Program-made: the position numbers and the translations under genes
The notes under the pieces: model-generated
The model's input: the letters and a program-made list of their open reading frames with translations, nothing else
Databases searched by the model: none
What the model was told of the DNA's origin: nothing
Part shown: positions 47,946 through 61,829 of the stretch, one piece after another
Layout: each line of letters starts with the position of its first letter
Numbering within the stretch: the stretch's first letter is position 1
NCBI GenBank assembly: GCA_009823505.1
Contig: VZQC01009592.1
Coordinates: 147,970-211,969, forward strand
Source of the DNA: Rhizomys pruinosus
Taxonomy: Eukaryota > Chordata > Mammalia > Rodentia > Spalacidae
Reading direction: 5' to 3'
Length of the DNA: 64,000 nucleotides

Positions 47946-48558
47946 AAAATCAATAGTCTATAACAAAATCTACACTTGAGTAGGAATCTCAGCTGAGGAA
48001 TTTGAATAGTTGTGGAGAAACTGAAGCTTTGTAGAGTGAAATGTAATAGATTTCCCCTCAATTATTTTGAAGTGTGCATTTTTGTTGATACATTTTTGTA
48101 TTAAGGGGTCAATAAATAAGCTTTGTATTTTCTAGTTTGGATTTTTTAATATTTCATACTTATGAAAAATGACTCATTTCTCACAACTGAATAATTTTCC
48201 GTATTTAAGCTAATTTCTTTAGTATTACAAATTGATGTAATTGCATTTAACATCAGATACTGTTGGCCCCTCACTAAAATTGGGGAAAATGGAAACTAAT
48301 CAGAGATAGAATCATTGATTTACTTAACATCTTGAGTGGAAAATGTCTTATTACATCTATTTTATTTTGTTTCTATTTCAGTGTTCTTTTCTTAAAGTTC
48401 TAAAGTCCAATAGCATTCTGTTTGCTGATTACATTGTATGCTTTTAAAAAATAGTTTTAAATGCTGACTAGAGTTTTGAATACTTCCAGTGGTTTTGTCT
48501 TCCTTCTTTCCATCCCTGCCCTCCCTTTCTTTCTGTTCTTTCCTTCCTCCTTCCTCCT
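47946..48558. other. Intron 4 sequence, no element recognised
   Basis: AT-rich, apparently single-copy; CT-rich toward 48500-48560. Confidence 0.5.
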
Positions 48559-48705
48559 CCACCTCCTTTGCCTCTCGATAATTTTGAGGCAGTTTCCCTC
48601 TATAGCCAAGACTGTGCTAGAACTCATTATGTAGCTCAGACTGGGCTGAAAGTCACTGCAATCCTCCTGCCTCAGCCTTCCGGAAGTGCTAGAATTACAC
48701 CCTGA
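48559..48705 (-). repeat. Degenerate B1 SINE, minus strand
   Basis: ATAATTTTGAGGCAGTTTCC, GTAGCTCAGACTGGGCTGAA, GGAAGTGCTAGAATTACACC. Confidence 0.65.
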
Positions 48706-48770
48706 CTTGGTATACATTTCAAAATTTAGTATTTCTTGTGACCTTCTTTTCTGTCTTTTTATATATCTGA

Positions 48771-50609
<1,839 letters not shown>

Positions 50610-50723
50610 TGAGAGTGAATTTATCAGCATTCATTCTAAGCATTATTCTTTCTTACTGGTTTACATGCATCTTGACCAAAATTTTGGTTAGGGCTGTGCT
50701 GACATACCATTACTAATTTAAGC

Positions 50724-50911
50724 CAGTGGTTTTCAGAGGGTGGTCTTGGGACCTGAAGCTTTGGCATCACTTAAAGATGTTAGGAATGCATACTATTGGG
50801 CACCAAATCAGAACCTGTGAATCAAGAACTACCCGCAAGGGGGATGGGGGCAGCACTGTGTTTTAACCAACGCCAGGTTTTTCTCATCACATTCTGATTT
50901 AAGAACCACTG
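50724..50911 (+). mobile_element. MER5-like non-autonomous hAT DNA transposon in the 3'UTR
   Basis: Begins CAGTGGTTTTCA and ends TTAAGAACCACTG, imperfect terminal inverted repeats of the MER5/Charlie type, with the internal ATCACTTAAAGATGTTAGGA and CAGAACCTGTGAATC regions expected. About 190 bp. An ancient element shared among placental mammals. Confidence 0.75.
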
Positions 50912-52059
50912 GTTTAAATAAATGTTTTAACTATTTAAACTTTATGGTGGTTAAATAGACTTTTGAAAAACTAGGGCTTTTATTTCAAAGTACTAATGAT
51001 AAGTATTTTATTATGTCAGTGTATGTGAGGATTCATACTTCAGTCCCTTCTTAATGATAAGATTTCTTTCATTTTTCCAGAGGCCCATACCATAATCCTC
51101 AGTTCCTTAGGGCAAATCATCTTTGAGGTGAGGGTGCACACCAGGTATACATTGCTGCTTACAATAGTGCCTTCATTAAGTGTAGTTCTGTTTTCATTCA
51201 TTATTAATGCAAGGTATATAAGCAGGTCCTAATCTTTTCTCAGTTATGCTTTTGGCATTTTCTTTTTGTCAAATAAGAATCATTTCTGTAAATGATGACT
51301 ACTGAGGAAATAATGCTACAGTAGTGAAAATTTAGACTTAATGCTGTGTTGATTAATATTAACGGAGAATACAATTAGGCAAAAGTACCAATAGTACTTT
51401 CCCATTGCCTTCTGAAATTTTAGGCTGTAAAATTATCTCAGAACCACAAAATTTATTTCTGCTTCTCTCAAGTGTTTTTTTGGTAGATAATTTTTATCCA
51501 GCACAGCTCTAATTTTAAAATATTTGGTATAATAGTTTCAGGCATGTGATCATGTTAATGTTTAAACATAACCGATAAAAAAAACCCTTTAGAGTTCTAC
51601 TAAACTTATCTAGGAACAGCTATAAGTACGCAAAGCATTGGGGCATATAAGGCACCTTAGTTTCTTGGTCCCCAATAAGATTCTACTTTTAAATGTGAAT
51701 TAAAGGAATTTCTTTAATTTTCATATACAGTTCATTAACATGAATTTGGAAATAGTGTGATTCCTTTTCTTCTGCTATATGTCTTTGAGCATTCGTAAGG
51801 GTAAGAGAAGATGGGAACTGATACTGGTGACAATCAAGTTGCTTTCTGACTTTTATAATTTTCATATTATCATAGATATTACTTGGTAATCTGATTTATA
51901 GAGTTATCAATATTTTACAAACTGTATGGAGTCCAGCAATTAATAGAATTTCAACCTTTTTTAAGCATTAGCTCATCAAAAAGATTAACAGCTTAAATTC
52001 TTAATTCCTAGTTGATATAAAGGCTTAAACTTTGCTAAATTAAAAATCAAGATTTAATC

Positions 52060-52160
52060 CGGGTTTGTTGGCATACATCTGTAATCTTAGCACTCAGGAG
52101 ACTGAGTTCAAGGCCAGCCTGGGCTACATAGTAATACCCTGTCTCAAAGAATCAAACAAT
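52060..52160 (+). repeat. Degenerate B1-like SINE in the 3'UTR
   Basis: CCGGGTTTGTTGGCATACAT, GAGTTCAAGGCCAGCCTGGG, CCCTGTCTCAAAG. Confidence 0.7.
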
Positions 52161-53330
52161 TAAAATTTTGTTTGCATTAAAAATGTTTTATTTCATTTTG
52201 TTTCTTTGAAGGTTAAAGAATTATATCCAAGGGTAAAAATTCATACATTGCTGCTGAGGTCTGTGGTCAATTTATAACTTTTTGAAGACTACAAAAATCA
52301 CAATTTAAAATTTACCAAGGTAAAAGCATAAGTATGTGTGTGCTATCAGTCAAAGTAGTTCCAGTGACCTTCCTCTTACTTCCTCTTTCCTACACTTGCC
52401 TAGCTTATAGGGCCTAAAGAGATCTTAGGGCTGGACTCAAGAATAGTTGGTGGAAGGTGCAGAAGGTCAATTTCTATGTTTTTCCTTTCAAGTATTGAAA
52501 TAGAAAAGAGAAGCAACTACACCTGAATTCTCTACCTTTCTTTAGCAAAAGCAAAATCCCACTGAAGAATTATCTGCTGTCTTCTATTTTTCAAGGAAAA
52601 TAGGCCACCTTGAGATACAGAGCAGCATTTACCTGTCATACACCTGGCAACTATTTGTTGATGTTCAGTAAAAGAAAACCCTAAGCCAGGTCACGATGTG
52701 ACATGATATGACTTAAAACCAATATCTCTATCGCCCCAGCAATCATGTACTCATATTATCTTAGATTTAACTTCAACTGAACAAGGTTACCGAAGTACCA
52801 TGGGCAGATTTTTCCAAGTCTGTAAAGGATTGAGTATTTATGGAAATGTGTCATGAAATTTTGTGTAAGTCCTGATTCACTATACATTATACATTAGAAC
52901 CAACAAAGAAAGTCAGTTTTAAGGAGATTGAAAATACTTCTTTCATTTGAAAGAAAAAAGTTAAACTACCTGGACTTGCTTATGATCTAAGTAAGAAATT
53001 CAAGTCTTTCTCTAGCCCTCCAAAAAAGAAACTAGCACAAAAGACAATTGCTAATGTAGTACAGATTTTATCTGTTTTAACGTTTCATGTAGATAATATA
53101 AGCTTGAATTATTTTTCATGAAATAAGTAATAACTCATTAAATGTTGTACCTCTGAGTTATATTTAAAACTTGGGCCGTTTTTTATGTGAAACCTACGTA
53201 ATCAATTAAGAGAAATCAGGGAATTAAAATCAAAACTGAGATTCTATCTCATTCTAGTCACAATGGCTATCACTAAGAAAACAAAAACAAATCAGTTGCT
53301 GGCAAGGATAGAGAATGAAAAGGAACCTGT

Positions 53331-53720
53331 GGGGCTGGAGAGATGGCCTAGCAGTTAAGAGCGCCAACTGCTCTTGCAGTGGACCCGGGTTCGATTCCCA
53401 GCACCCACATGGTGGCTGAGAACCATCTTTAACTCCAGTTCCAGGGGAATCTGACACCCTCTTCTGACCTCCACAGCATTGCACGACACAGGTGCACNTA
53501 AGACACCGACTACTCTTGCAGACGACCCAGGTTTGATTCCCAGCACCCACATGGTGGCTGAGAACCATATTTAACTCCAGTTCCAGGGGAATCTGACACC
53601 CTCTTCTGACCTCCACAGCATTGCACGACACAGGTGCACCAACCTACATGCAGACAGTACACTCATACACATAAAAAAATGAATAAATAAAAAATAAATA
53701 ATCATTTAAATTAAAAAAAA
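53331..53720 (+). repeat. B2 SINE, falsely duplicated around an N
   Basis: A B2 head starts at 53331 (GGGGCTGGAGAGATGGCCTA). 53356-53497 and 53499-53639 are the same 141-142 bases apart from a handful of mismatches. Only one B2 head and one tail exist, so this is one SINE with an unmerged overlap. It is of the older type with a single AACTCC unit. Confidence 0.88.
53498..53498. other. Single N: contig join inside a B2
   Basis: Lies exactly between the end of the first and the start of the second repeated segment. Confidence 0.95.
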
Positions 53721-55199
53721 GAAAAGGAACCTGTATGTATACTGCTGATCCTAATATGAACTGGAATAGCCAGTGTTGCTATCAGGATAGACATTCTTCA
53801 AAAACTAAAGCCAGAGCTATCATATGATCCCATTTTACCATTCCTGACTATATACCTAAAAGAAATGAAGTCAGCATACTACAGGAATATTTGTACTTCC
53901 ATACTTATTACAGCGTTATACACAATAGCTAATGGATGCCCGTCAGCAGATGAATAAAGAAAATGTGACATATATGTGCAGCATTAACAGTCAGCCAGAA
54001 AGAAAAATGAAAAGATACCATTTGCAAGGAAATGAATAAAACAAGATGTTAAGCAAAACAAGGCAAAATCAGACAAGCATTGCATGTTTTCTTTCACATA
54101 TGGAGTCTAAATTTAAAAGCAAGACAGGAACTATAGAAGATGGGGTCTATTTGGAAAGAGGAAGGGCACTAGCCAAAGAGGGAAAATGGGACAAGTAATG
54201 GGGAATAAATAGGATCAAAATAGATAAGGATGTATAAATGAAAAGGGGAGAAAATTGTGTTCTAGCGTTGGTTCTCATCTGCACAGAACTGACACTGGAA
54301 TAAATAAGTCTCCTCTTCAGAAATAAACTATTAGCCAAGAGCAGGAAATGGTCCCCATAGATTTATCCATAGACCTTTTGTTACACATAAAAGTGTGTCA
54401 GTACTTGATGTTAAGCTTTTAAAAGTGTAAACCTTGTGTTAGACAAAATGGCATGTATTTTCTACAGTTTTGCAAATGATTAAAGGAAGGCAACATACTG
54501 TAATGTGTACTACTAGGTTGTAAAGCATTAGTTCATTCTATCCCAAAGAGCTTAGAGTAAAATGACATTTTCCCCATAATTTGTCTCTTTTTGCTGATCG
54601 CAGCAGTTTAGTCAAGTTCCTCTAGTCCTTAAATAAGTTAAATATTTCAGAATTAATCTTAGAAATTGACATAAAATAATGACACTTTATAGTGCAGGCA
54701 GACATTTCACTTTATTTAGCTTTTAAAAGGGAAAAATAAGCTATTATGTAAAGGTATCTAAATTCTGATGAGCTTTAAAAATGTAAAATTTATGTCTTCA
54801 TATTTAAGCCAAAAATATTACTACATAAACTCTATAGAATTCTTATTTGTTTAAGGATCTGTTAGCATATGTTTTGTTCATGACTTCCTCTCTGTAGCCT
54901 CATGTGCCTTAAAGTTGATGAACTTTGAACTTTCCATCAATATCAGGCTTTTCCAATCTCAAATAATCGGTGTTATAATTTTGTTTGTATAATGCCCATG
55001 GTGTTTGGATATCAGTTAATATTGAGTTGAAGCAGTCTATCACTTCGATAGACTATGAAACAAAATTTTAAAACTCTGATCCTAGATTTCATTTGCTGAA
55101 CATTATTTTTAGCTAGCCAGATCATTGAAGAGTTTCTCTAAAGTTTTATTTCCCACCATAAAATAATCTGAGGGCCATGATACATTTTATTTAGGGTTG

Positions 55200-55345
55200 T
55201 TTTTTAATTTTTTTTTAGACAGGTCTCACTTTGTACTCTAAGCTGGCCTTCAACTTGCTATGTTGCCCAGGCTGGCCTAGAACTCATGATCTTCCTTCAA
55301 CTTCTCTGTCATTTGAGATCCAAGTGTGCTTTATGTCTGGGTAGA
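55200..55345 (-). repeat. Degenerate B1 SINE in the 3'UTR, minus strand
   Basis: TTTTTTTAGACAGGTCTCAC, GCCCAGGCTGGCCTAGAACT. Confidence 0.7.
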
Positions 55346-56014
55346 GATTTTTTTTTTTAAGACATAGGTAACCTTTAGTTATCTGGAGAGAGAACTTTTG
55401 GAGTATAGACAAAAAGACTTCAATACTTCAATAACTGAGATTTTATAGCAAGATCATTGTTAACATTAAGGATTCTTTGGATTCATTTGTTTAATAGCTG
55501 GGGCACCATATCCTCTTTAAATAATTACCTCCTAGTACTTGTCTTCAAGTTTCCTTGTTTGGAATTGGAGGGTAAAGTCAGTTTATAGTTTGGGATAGCT
55601 GATAGTAAAATTCTGTTGCATTAAATAGTAGTAATGCTGTTGAATGCACTGATATTCAACATATTTAGAGATAAATTTTATTGAAAGGGGATAATAGGAA
55701 ATATTTGAGTAAAAATGTACTATGGTAACTTTTTAGTCATTTTAAACTTGATAAAATAAGATAGATTTTTATCTTAAAATTGAATTATATAAGTGAATAA
55801 CAGCCCTCTGAGATACTGTGAGCTAGGCATTTCTGTCAGTATAGTGTATAGAACACAATCCTTGGAATATTCAAAAAATAATATTCTTTGTCTGAAAAGC
55901 TTAGAAGGAACTCTGAGAATTCCTCTAACTGGCTATTAAGAGTAAAGAAGTTGCATGGTATACCTCAAAATCTGAGTTGACTCACTACAATTATAATTTA
56001 ATTTCTTTAAAAAA

Positions 56015-56260
56015 TTTTTTTTAATTAATTTTTTATTTCTGTATGTGTATGAATGTACTGTCTGCATGCAAGTCTGTGCACCTGTGTCGTGCAATGCCAC
56101 GGAGGTCAGAAGAGGGTCTCAGATTCCCCTGGAACTGGAGTTCTCCTGGAATTGGAGTTTCAGACGGCTCTCGGCCGCCATGTGGGTGCTGGGGATCGAA
56201 CCCGGGTCCTCTGTAAGAGTGGTCAGCGCTCTTAACCCCTAGGCCATCTCTCCAGCCCAG
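56015..56260 (-). repeat. B2 SINE in the 3'UTR, minus strand, young subfamily
   Basis: GTATGTGTATGAATGTACTG, two tandem GGAACTGGAGTTCTCC/GGAATTGGAGTT units, GGGGATCGAACCCGGGTCCT, GGCCATCTCTCCAGCCC. Confidence 0.93.
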
Positions 56261-57109
56261 AATTTAATTTCTTAAGTACTGATATGATTTGTTTTCAGTT
56301 CCTTGTACAATTATTTTTAAAATTGATAGTGTTTAAACCTAGATAAAATAAAGGCAAATTGTATTTAAATTTGACATTCATGCCAAGCTCAGAAAAATTC
56401 GTAGGGTCTTTGCTGATTTTCGTATGTAGTACTTTTTCTTTATTGTCTGGTTTCTTCTGAAAGCTATGGAAATTTGTGTTCTTTTTGTGATGATGGATGT
56501 GGTAAAAAGGGGAAGAATTGCTTAGTTCATATCCTTTTTGACTGTGTAAAGGTAGTTGTAGAATACATACGTACAAATGACAAGTTATCACTTAAGATTC
56601 TGAATTGTTCAGAGGAACAGCAACCTGATATCATGGCTTGTTCTGTGGAGCTGCTTGCTCTTAAACAGAAGTTGACCTCTTAGATTTACATTGAGATTTT
56701 GAAGTTAGGTTATCCTAGTGAGGCTTTTAAAGACTGGAGCTGATAGGACTGTTCTTGAGGTGGGTAAATTTAATTTCCTATTTGAGTACTCTAATTTATC
56801 AAAGTATTATCCATTCTGAATCTTTGTGTTGGCAGTATAATAGAACTGCTGGCAAAAGAAATTAACAATAGACACAAGTACATGTAAAACATTTCACAGA
56901 TGGTTAAAACTTAAAAACCATGGGGATTTTGTCTTTTTTCCCCCTTAGTTTCAAAACTTAGTTTTGTAGCATCAGTATCATAACCAAAGCAAGTAGGAAG
57001 TTGACTGGTTTGGAGACTCAAGTAGTCTTAAATACTGTAATATATGAGATTGTTAATCAGGATTTTTTCCTGTATTCCTGATAAATGTATTACTATATTA
57101 ATGCACTTT

Positions 57110-57117
57110 TGTATATA
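57110..57117 (+). promoter_or_regulatory. Pumilio-type UGUAUAUA motif near the 3'UTR end
   Basis: TGTATATA, a full match to the PUM1/2 recognition element UGUANAUA, about 0.87 kb before the predicted cleavage site. A motif match only. Confidence 0.4.
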
Positions 57118-57990
57118 TAACTGTCTTCTGTACATTCTGTACTTACTTCAGTATATATAAAGCCTGTGTTTTTCCCTGAAGCTGTGTGAGGGAATGATGT
57201 TTTAACATAAGTGATTTCTATTTTCAGTTCCTTCTTGTACATGAAAGTATTTTAGCAGTTGCATTGAAATGAGTATGTATGGTTTAATTGAATCAGGCTA
57301 TGTGGCAGAGCTGTCTTTTGAACTTGAGTATCAGAATGTAAAGTGTCATTTTGGTTATTAAGAACTGTTGTAATAATACCATTTTCATGATTTCTTTTTA
57401 GAAACCCCACTGATGTTTACTGTTTTATGCTATGTATCAGTTCCTTCCATGTTTCATCCTGGCACATTTACTGACAGAGAATCAGTGTCGTCTTTTTCCC
57501 ACAGTTTCATTAGAGCTCTCTATAAGGTTGCTTAGTGAGAGCCCTAGTCTTGCCATAGTCATTGGCAAAACACTTTTTCTGAAGAGATCAGATTTCTAGA
57601 GAGATTATTCACAATTAGGTTGAATTGTTGACAATAAATGATCTCTTTTCCTTTTTATATTACTGTAGAATCTTTTAAAGTTAAGTTTTCAGAAAAAAAG
57701 TCTCAGATGCAGATGCAAGCCATTCCATTTTTTGTTAAAAAAAAAAAAAAAGCGCAATGTTATCTCTAACCACTAGAGAGCGGTCTCTATGGTTCTTCTC
57801 TCCTTTGGAAAATGTATTAGCCACTTTTCTTTAATTTCACAGGTTGGCATAGAATTTTTCTCAAAAATTTTTGTGGTAATATTTTCATTTGTTAGTCAAA
57901 TGTAGGTTAATTAAGCTTGTTTAATAAAGAAGGCAGTCTTGTGCTGTCTGTAATCTTCAATTTTTAATAAATGCGAGTTAGATACTAAGT

Positions 57991-58489
57991 AAAATGTGTG
58001 TGTTTCTTCTTTTAGGTACTGGATAGCTATACCCTATGGTAGGTATGTACTAGACATACGTGATTCTGTAAATGAATTAAAGCCAAATAAAGCTCAAAAG
58101 ATTGTCCCTTAGTCTTGTAGCAATAATGCCCAATAGCCATCATAGCATTAGGCTGCTTCTTGCATTGTGAAGCACAATATTTAGAAATGTTTCACAATCA
58201 CAGAGTTTATGTGTATAGTGCCACTGTAGAGGGTAGATGGATTTTTGTAGTGGCCATTATCACTTTACCAGTAAGCGGTGATCAGTGGCTAATCACTACT
58301 GCCTACAAAGATTAGAATGATAGTTTGAGGATAGCAAAATGCATTCCGTTTTCTGTTTCATCAAGGCCACTGCCAAAGTGGGGAACCTGATGGTTTAATG
58401 GAGAATTTTTTTTCCAATATTGACCATGTCATTTGACTATGAAAAACATTTAATGTTTGAATAACATTAAAAAATTAGACAGATTCTCG
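57991..58489. other. Downstream flank of FAM199X, no element recognised
   Basis: Contains the alternative AATAAA at 58086. Otherwise nothing seen. Confidence 0.5.
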
Positions 58490-58612
58490 GGTTGACTGGT
58501 TGGTTACTTAGTTGGTTAGTTGGTTTCAGTGTTACGGGTTGAACCTAGGCCCTCAAACAATGTTAAACCAGTGCTCTACCACCCCACCCTGACTCCAGCC
58601 CCATGGTCTCAG
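58490..58612 (-). repeat. ID-like SINE with (GGTT)n tail, minus strand
   Basis: GGTTGACTGGTTGGTTACTT, then GTGTTACGGGTTGAACCTAG and CTGACTCCAGCCCC. Confidence 0.6.
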
Positions 58613-58740
58613 TTTTATCATTACAAAAAGAGTTGTCATACAGCTTTCTTGGTGAGTCCCTCCTATAACAAAACAGTTGTTATGACAGTTCAAGAACAGA
58701 GTGCAGACATTTAAAAGGACCCCATTAAAAAACTATTCTT

Positions 58741-58905
58741 GGAGCTGGGCATGGTGGCACATGCCTTTAATCCTAGCACTCGGGAGGCAGAGGCAGGCGG
58801 ATCTCTGAGTTCAAGGCCAGCCTGGTCTACAGAGTGAGTTCCAGGCCAGCTGGGGCTATACAGAGACCCTGTCTCAAAAAGACCAAAAAAAAAAAAAAAT
58901 CAACT
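58741..58905 (+). repeat. B1 SINE, well preserved
   Basis: GGAGCTGGGCATGGTGGCAC, GAGTTCCAGGCCAGCTGGGG, GACCCTGTCTCAAAAAGACC, poly-A. Confidence 0.92.
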
Positions 58906-58911
58906 ATTCTT

Positions 58912-59335
58912 GGGCGTGGAGAGATGGCACAGCAGTTAAGAGCACTGGCAGCTCTTGCAGAGGACCTGGGTTCAATTTGCAGCACCCACACAGTGGCTAA
59001 TAACCTTCCATAACTCCAGTTCCAGGGGATCTGACACCCTCTTCTGACCTCTGCGGGCACTGCACAACATGAGTGCACTTACACACATCCAAGTACACTC
59101 ATGCATATAAAAAGTACTTTAAACTACTCTTGAGGCTGGAGAGATGGCTCAGTAGTTAAGAGTACTGACATTCTTGTAGAAGACCCAAGTTTACATCCCA
59201 GTGCCCACATGGCAGCCAACAACCATCTGTAATTCCAGTTCCAGGGTATCCAATCCCCTCTTCTGACCTCCATAAGCACTCACAATACGGGTGCACTTAT
59301 ATGCATGCAGGCATAACACTCATACAAATAAATTT
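58912..59335 (+). repeat. Two tandemly placed B2-family SINEs, older type
   Basis: 58912-59112 (GGGCGTGGAGAGATGGCACA to CACTCATGCATATAAAAAGT) and 59132-59335 (GAGGCTGGAGAGATGGCTCA to CACTCATACAAATAAATTTT). Each has a single AACTCC/AATTCC unit. Confidence 0.85.
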
Positions 59336-59474
59336 TGTAGTTTTTTTTATTTTTTTGCAACTTTCAGACAATATAATTTAATGGTATTTAGATCCCTTCC
59401 CCTACCTGTACCTCCCTTGCTACCACTGTGTACACTATTATATATGTATAATACAGTTATAACACACTTGCCTT

Positions 59475-59722
59475 ATTTTTTTTTAATTTTTATTTATTTC
59501 TGTATGTGTACGAATGTACTGTCTGCATGCAAGTCTGTGCACCTGTGTCGTGCAATGCCGCGGAGGTCAGAAGTGGGTGTCGGATTCCCCTGGAGCTGGA
59601 GTTCTCCTGGAATTGGAGTTTCAGACGGTTCTCAGCCGCCATGTGGGTGCTGGGGATCGAACCCGGGCCCTCTGCAAGAGCGGTCGGCGCTCTTAACCGC
59701 TAGGCCATCTCTCCAGCCCAAC
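59475..59722 (-). repeat. B2 SINE, minus strand, young subfamily
   Basis: TTTCTGTATGTGTACGAATG, duplicated TGGAGCTGGAGTTCTCC/TGGAATTGGAGTTTCAG unit, many intact CpGs, GCTAGGCCATCTCTCCAGCC. The surrounding 206-codon frame at 59291-59911 is a chance read-through of this SINE. Confidence 0.94.
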
Positions 59723-61100
59723 ACTTGCCTTATTTTTATTGAAATTTTTTTGTTTCATAATTTTTCAGTCAGCCTTAACATTATACCCTTTTCTTCCTTG
59801 GCACCCTCCCTCTCCTCACCCTCAGAGGTCACACCTCTGTCATTCCTGCTACAGTCCATCAGACCAAATTACTCTTCCCCGCTCACTCCTCAGTGCCAGA
59901 CCCTCCCCTGAGCTCTAGTTAGCCTATCCTGAGTCTCTCTTTTTGTTCCTGAGACTCTTTTCTAAAGAAGGACAGGTCTTCCCCACCTAACCACCATCTG
60001 CTGCCATTATTTCCATAGCCAAAGTTGGGCTCTGCTACCCCTTTCTACAGTTCTGTGCTGGGTTTTTGTCCAGCTGAGCTTGTGTGGGTCTTGTACGTTC
60101 TGATACCAATGCTGTAGGTTCATATTAACCTGTCCCAGGAACTTGTAGGATTCATTTCCATTTGGTCTTGCATCACCTCTTTGGCTCTTACAATCTTTCT
60201 GCCCCCTCTTTGGCAATGTTTCCTGAGCCCTTGGTTGGTGAAGCTGATATAGGCAACCTGTCCATGAAGCCCCACCCTGTAAATTCAGGCCCTTTTGGGT
60301 TCCTGGTCTCTTGTTGCATGGAGGAGCCTCCTTAACGAGAGTTAGGAGGTAGTTAATGTCTTCTTGGGTCCTTGTTCTATGATGATAGGGTCGTGCGTGT
60401 GTAGAGGTTGCATTGTAGATGTGTGGAATAGGCATGAGCCATTCACAGACAATATCTGTGTGTGTCCAGTTGTGGGACTCTGTACTATTCTCATCTGGAG
60501 CAAAAGAAGCTTCTTTTCTGAGTGGTGTCTGGGATATTTATCTGTAAATATAAGGATACTTCTTTTGTAATTAGTAAAATGTTACCTTAGCCTAGGGATG
60601 TGTCTACCTCATGGAGTTGTCTAAGATCTAAGACCTCTCCAGATGTGTGCATCTGGCTGTGTTAACAATACCACACATGAGTTTCATCTCACTGAGTGGC
60701 CTTGAGGTACAATTGGTTAGCCTTTGATTTTCCCCAATGTAGAAGTGCCACTACTGCACCAATGTCATATGCTGTGCTGGTCATTGACCTGGATATTTGG
60801 TCTTGAGACTGATGTTGGACTATCTGTTGATGTTCTCCCTTAGTGGCTTGCATATTGCTCTCTACAGCTATGAGAGCTAGCCTCCAGGCGTGGTGGCTTC
60901 CAGTTTAGATCCAGCTCCATTGCTCAAGATCTGTTCTCTGAACCCACAGAACCACTGCACCATGTGGGATCCACCTACCAGCTCTCCAGGGATGGTTGCA
61001 GATGTCTGAATATGGTTCCAGGGCAGAGGATTGTAACCTGGAGCTGAGGGAGGGGCCCAGGATAAAAGATATTTGTAAGTCTGTGGATGACAGTTAATAG
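59723..61100 (-). mobile_element. L1 3' region remnant, minus strand
   Basis: Contains GGCTCTTACAATCTTTCTGC followed by CCCCTCTTTGGCAATGTTTC, matching the inverted rodent L1 3' region also seen near 24645-24680. The rest (to about 61080) shows no frame and no second clear landmark. The minus-strand 142-codon frame at 60007-60435 is non-coding L1 3' sequence in my reading. Confidence 0.5.
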
Positions 61101-61306
61101 CTATTAATTCTTATGATGTGAGATCCTAAATAGAGTTAGTGCTTTTTGAGTATTGTACCATCTTGCTAGCAGTTTGGATATCACAGTAAGTGGGATGTTG
61201 ATACATCATCCTTGTTCCTTAGTAATAGGCCAGTTGATACTAGATTTAGGTTCAATGTCACTCACTTCACAAAAGGTAAGTAATGATTTTTTAAACATGT
61301 CACTAG

Positions 61307-61538
61307 GGGGCTGGAGAGATGGCCTAGCACTGAAGAGCTCCGACCACTCTTGCAGAGGACCCGGGTTCGATCCCCAGCACCCACATGGCGGCCGAGAAAC
61401 ATCTGAAGCTCCAATTCCAGGAGAACTCCAGTTCCAGAGGCATCCGACACCCTCTTCTGACCTCCGCCGCGGCATTGCATGACACGGGTGCACAGACCTG
61501 CATGCAGACAGTACATTCATACACATAAAAAAAAAAAA
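61307..61538 (+). repeat. B2 SINE, young subfamily
   Basis: GGGGGCTGGAGAGATGGCCT, GGTTCGATCCCCAGCACCCA, duplicated AATTCCAGGAGAACTCC segment, CATTCATACACATAAAAAAA. Confidence 0.94.
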
Positions 61539-61829
61539 CGTCACTAGGATCCTATTATCACTCTACATACTGTTCTTTTAAAATTAGGCAACTGGGGTTT
61601 AGGTAATTTCACCTTTGTACTGCTAAATTTCAGGTACACAAAGCAGCACAATGACTCTCCATATACATATACCCAGTTAAACTCTGTCATCACAGCTAAT
61701 CTTGCTGCTTTTACCTTCTCCCATCCATCCAGTCATGTTACCTTCTGATGATACTGAAGCTAAACCCAGTGACAGAATTTCGTTTTGAAGTATATCAATA
61801 TGTGATTTTAAACATTGTTTAGAATTTTA
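61539..61829. other. No recognised element
   Basis: AT-rich intergenic sequence. Confidence 0.45.

Larger units (their letters stand above)
53210..54340 (+). mobile_element. Old L1 3' fragment, plus strand, interrupted by B2 at about 53330-53720
   Basis: Left piece GGGAATTAAAATCAAAACTG, then GGCAAGGATAGAGAATGAAA. Right piece from about 53725 carries AAAACTAAAGCCAGAGCTAT, CTAATGGATGCCCGTCAGCA and CACATATGGAGTCTAAATTT, the well-known order of the L1 ORF2 3' end. No frame survives. Confidence 0.75.
50610..57990 (+). other. FAM199X: FAM199X 3'UTR (predicted)
   Basis: After the stop there is about 7.4 kb of AT-rich sequence with few SINEs and no other gene. Candidate polyadenylation signals are AATAAA at 57923-57928 and 57966-57971, the latter followed by a TG/T-rich element (TGTGTGTTTCTT at about 57994), giving a likely cleavage site near 57985-57990. 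Another AATAAA at 58086-58091 could serve as an alternative. The end is inferred from signals; shorter isoforms are possible. The 69-codon frame at 56474-56683 lies in this UTR and has no recognised similarity. Confidence 0.6.

Noticed and set aside
56474..56683. 69-codon frame in the FAM199X 3'UTR
   Set aside because: No similarity, no start-context support, and AT-rich codon use unlike the neighbouring gene.
59291..59911. 206-codon plus-strand frame
   Set aside because: Its central third is an inverted B2 SINE, and the same peptide appears at many other B2s. No conserved domain.
60007..60435. 142-codon minus-strand frame
   Set aside because: It overlaps sequence matching non-coding L1 3' regions elsewhere in the window (about 24400-24690). 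No recognisable protein similarity.
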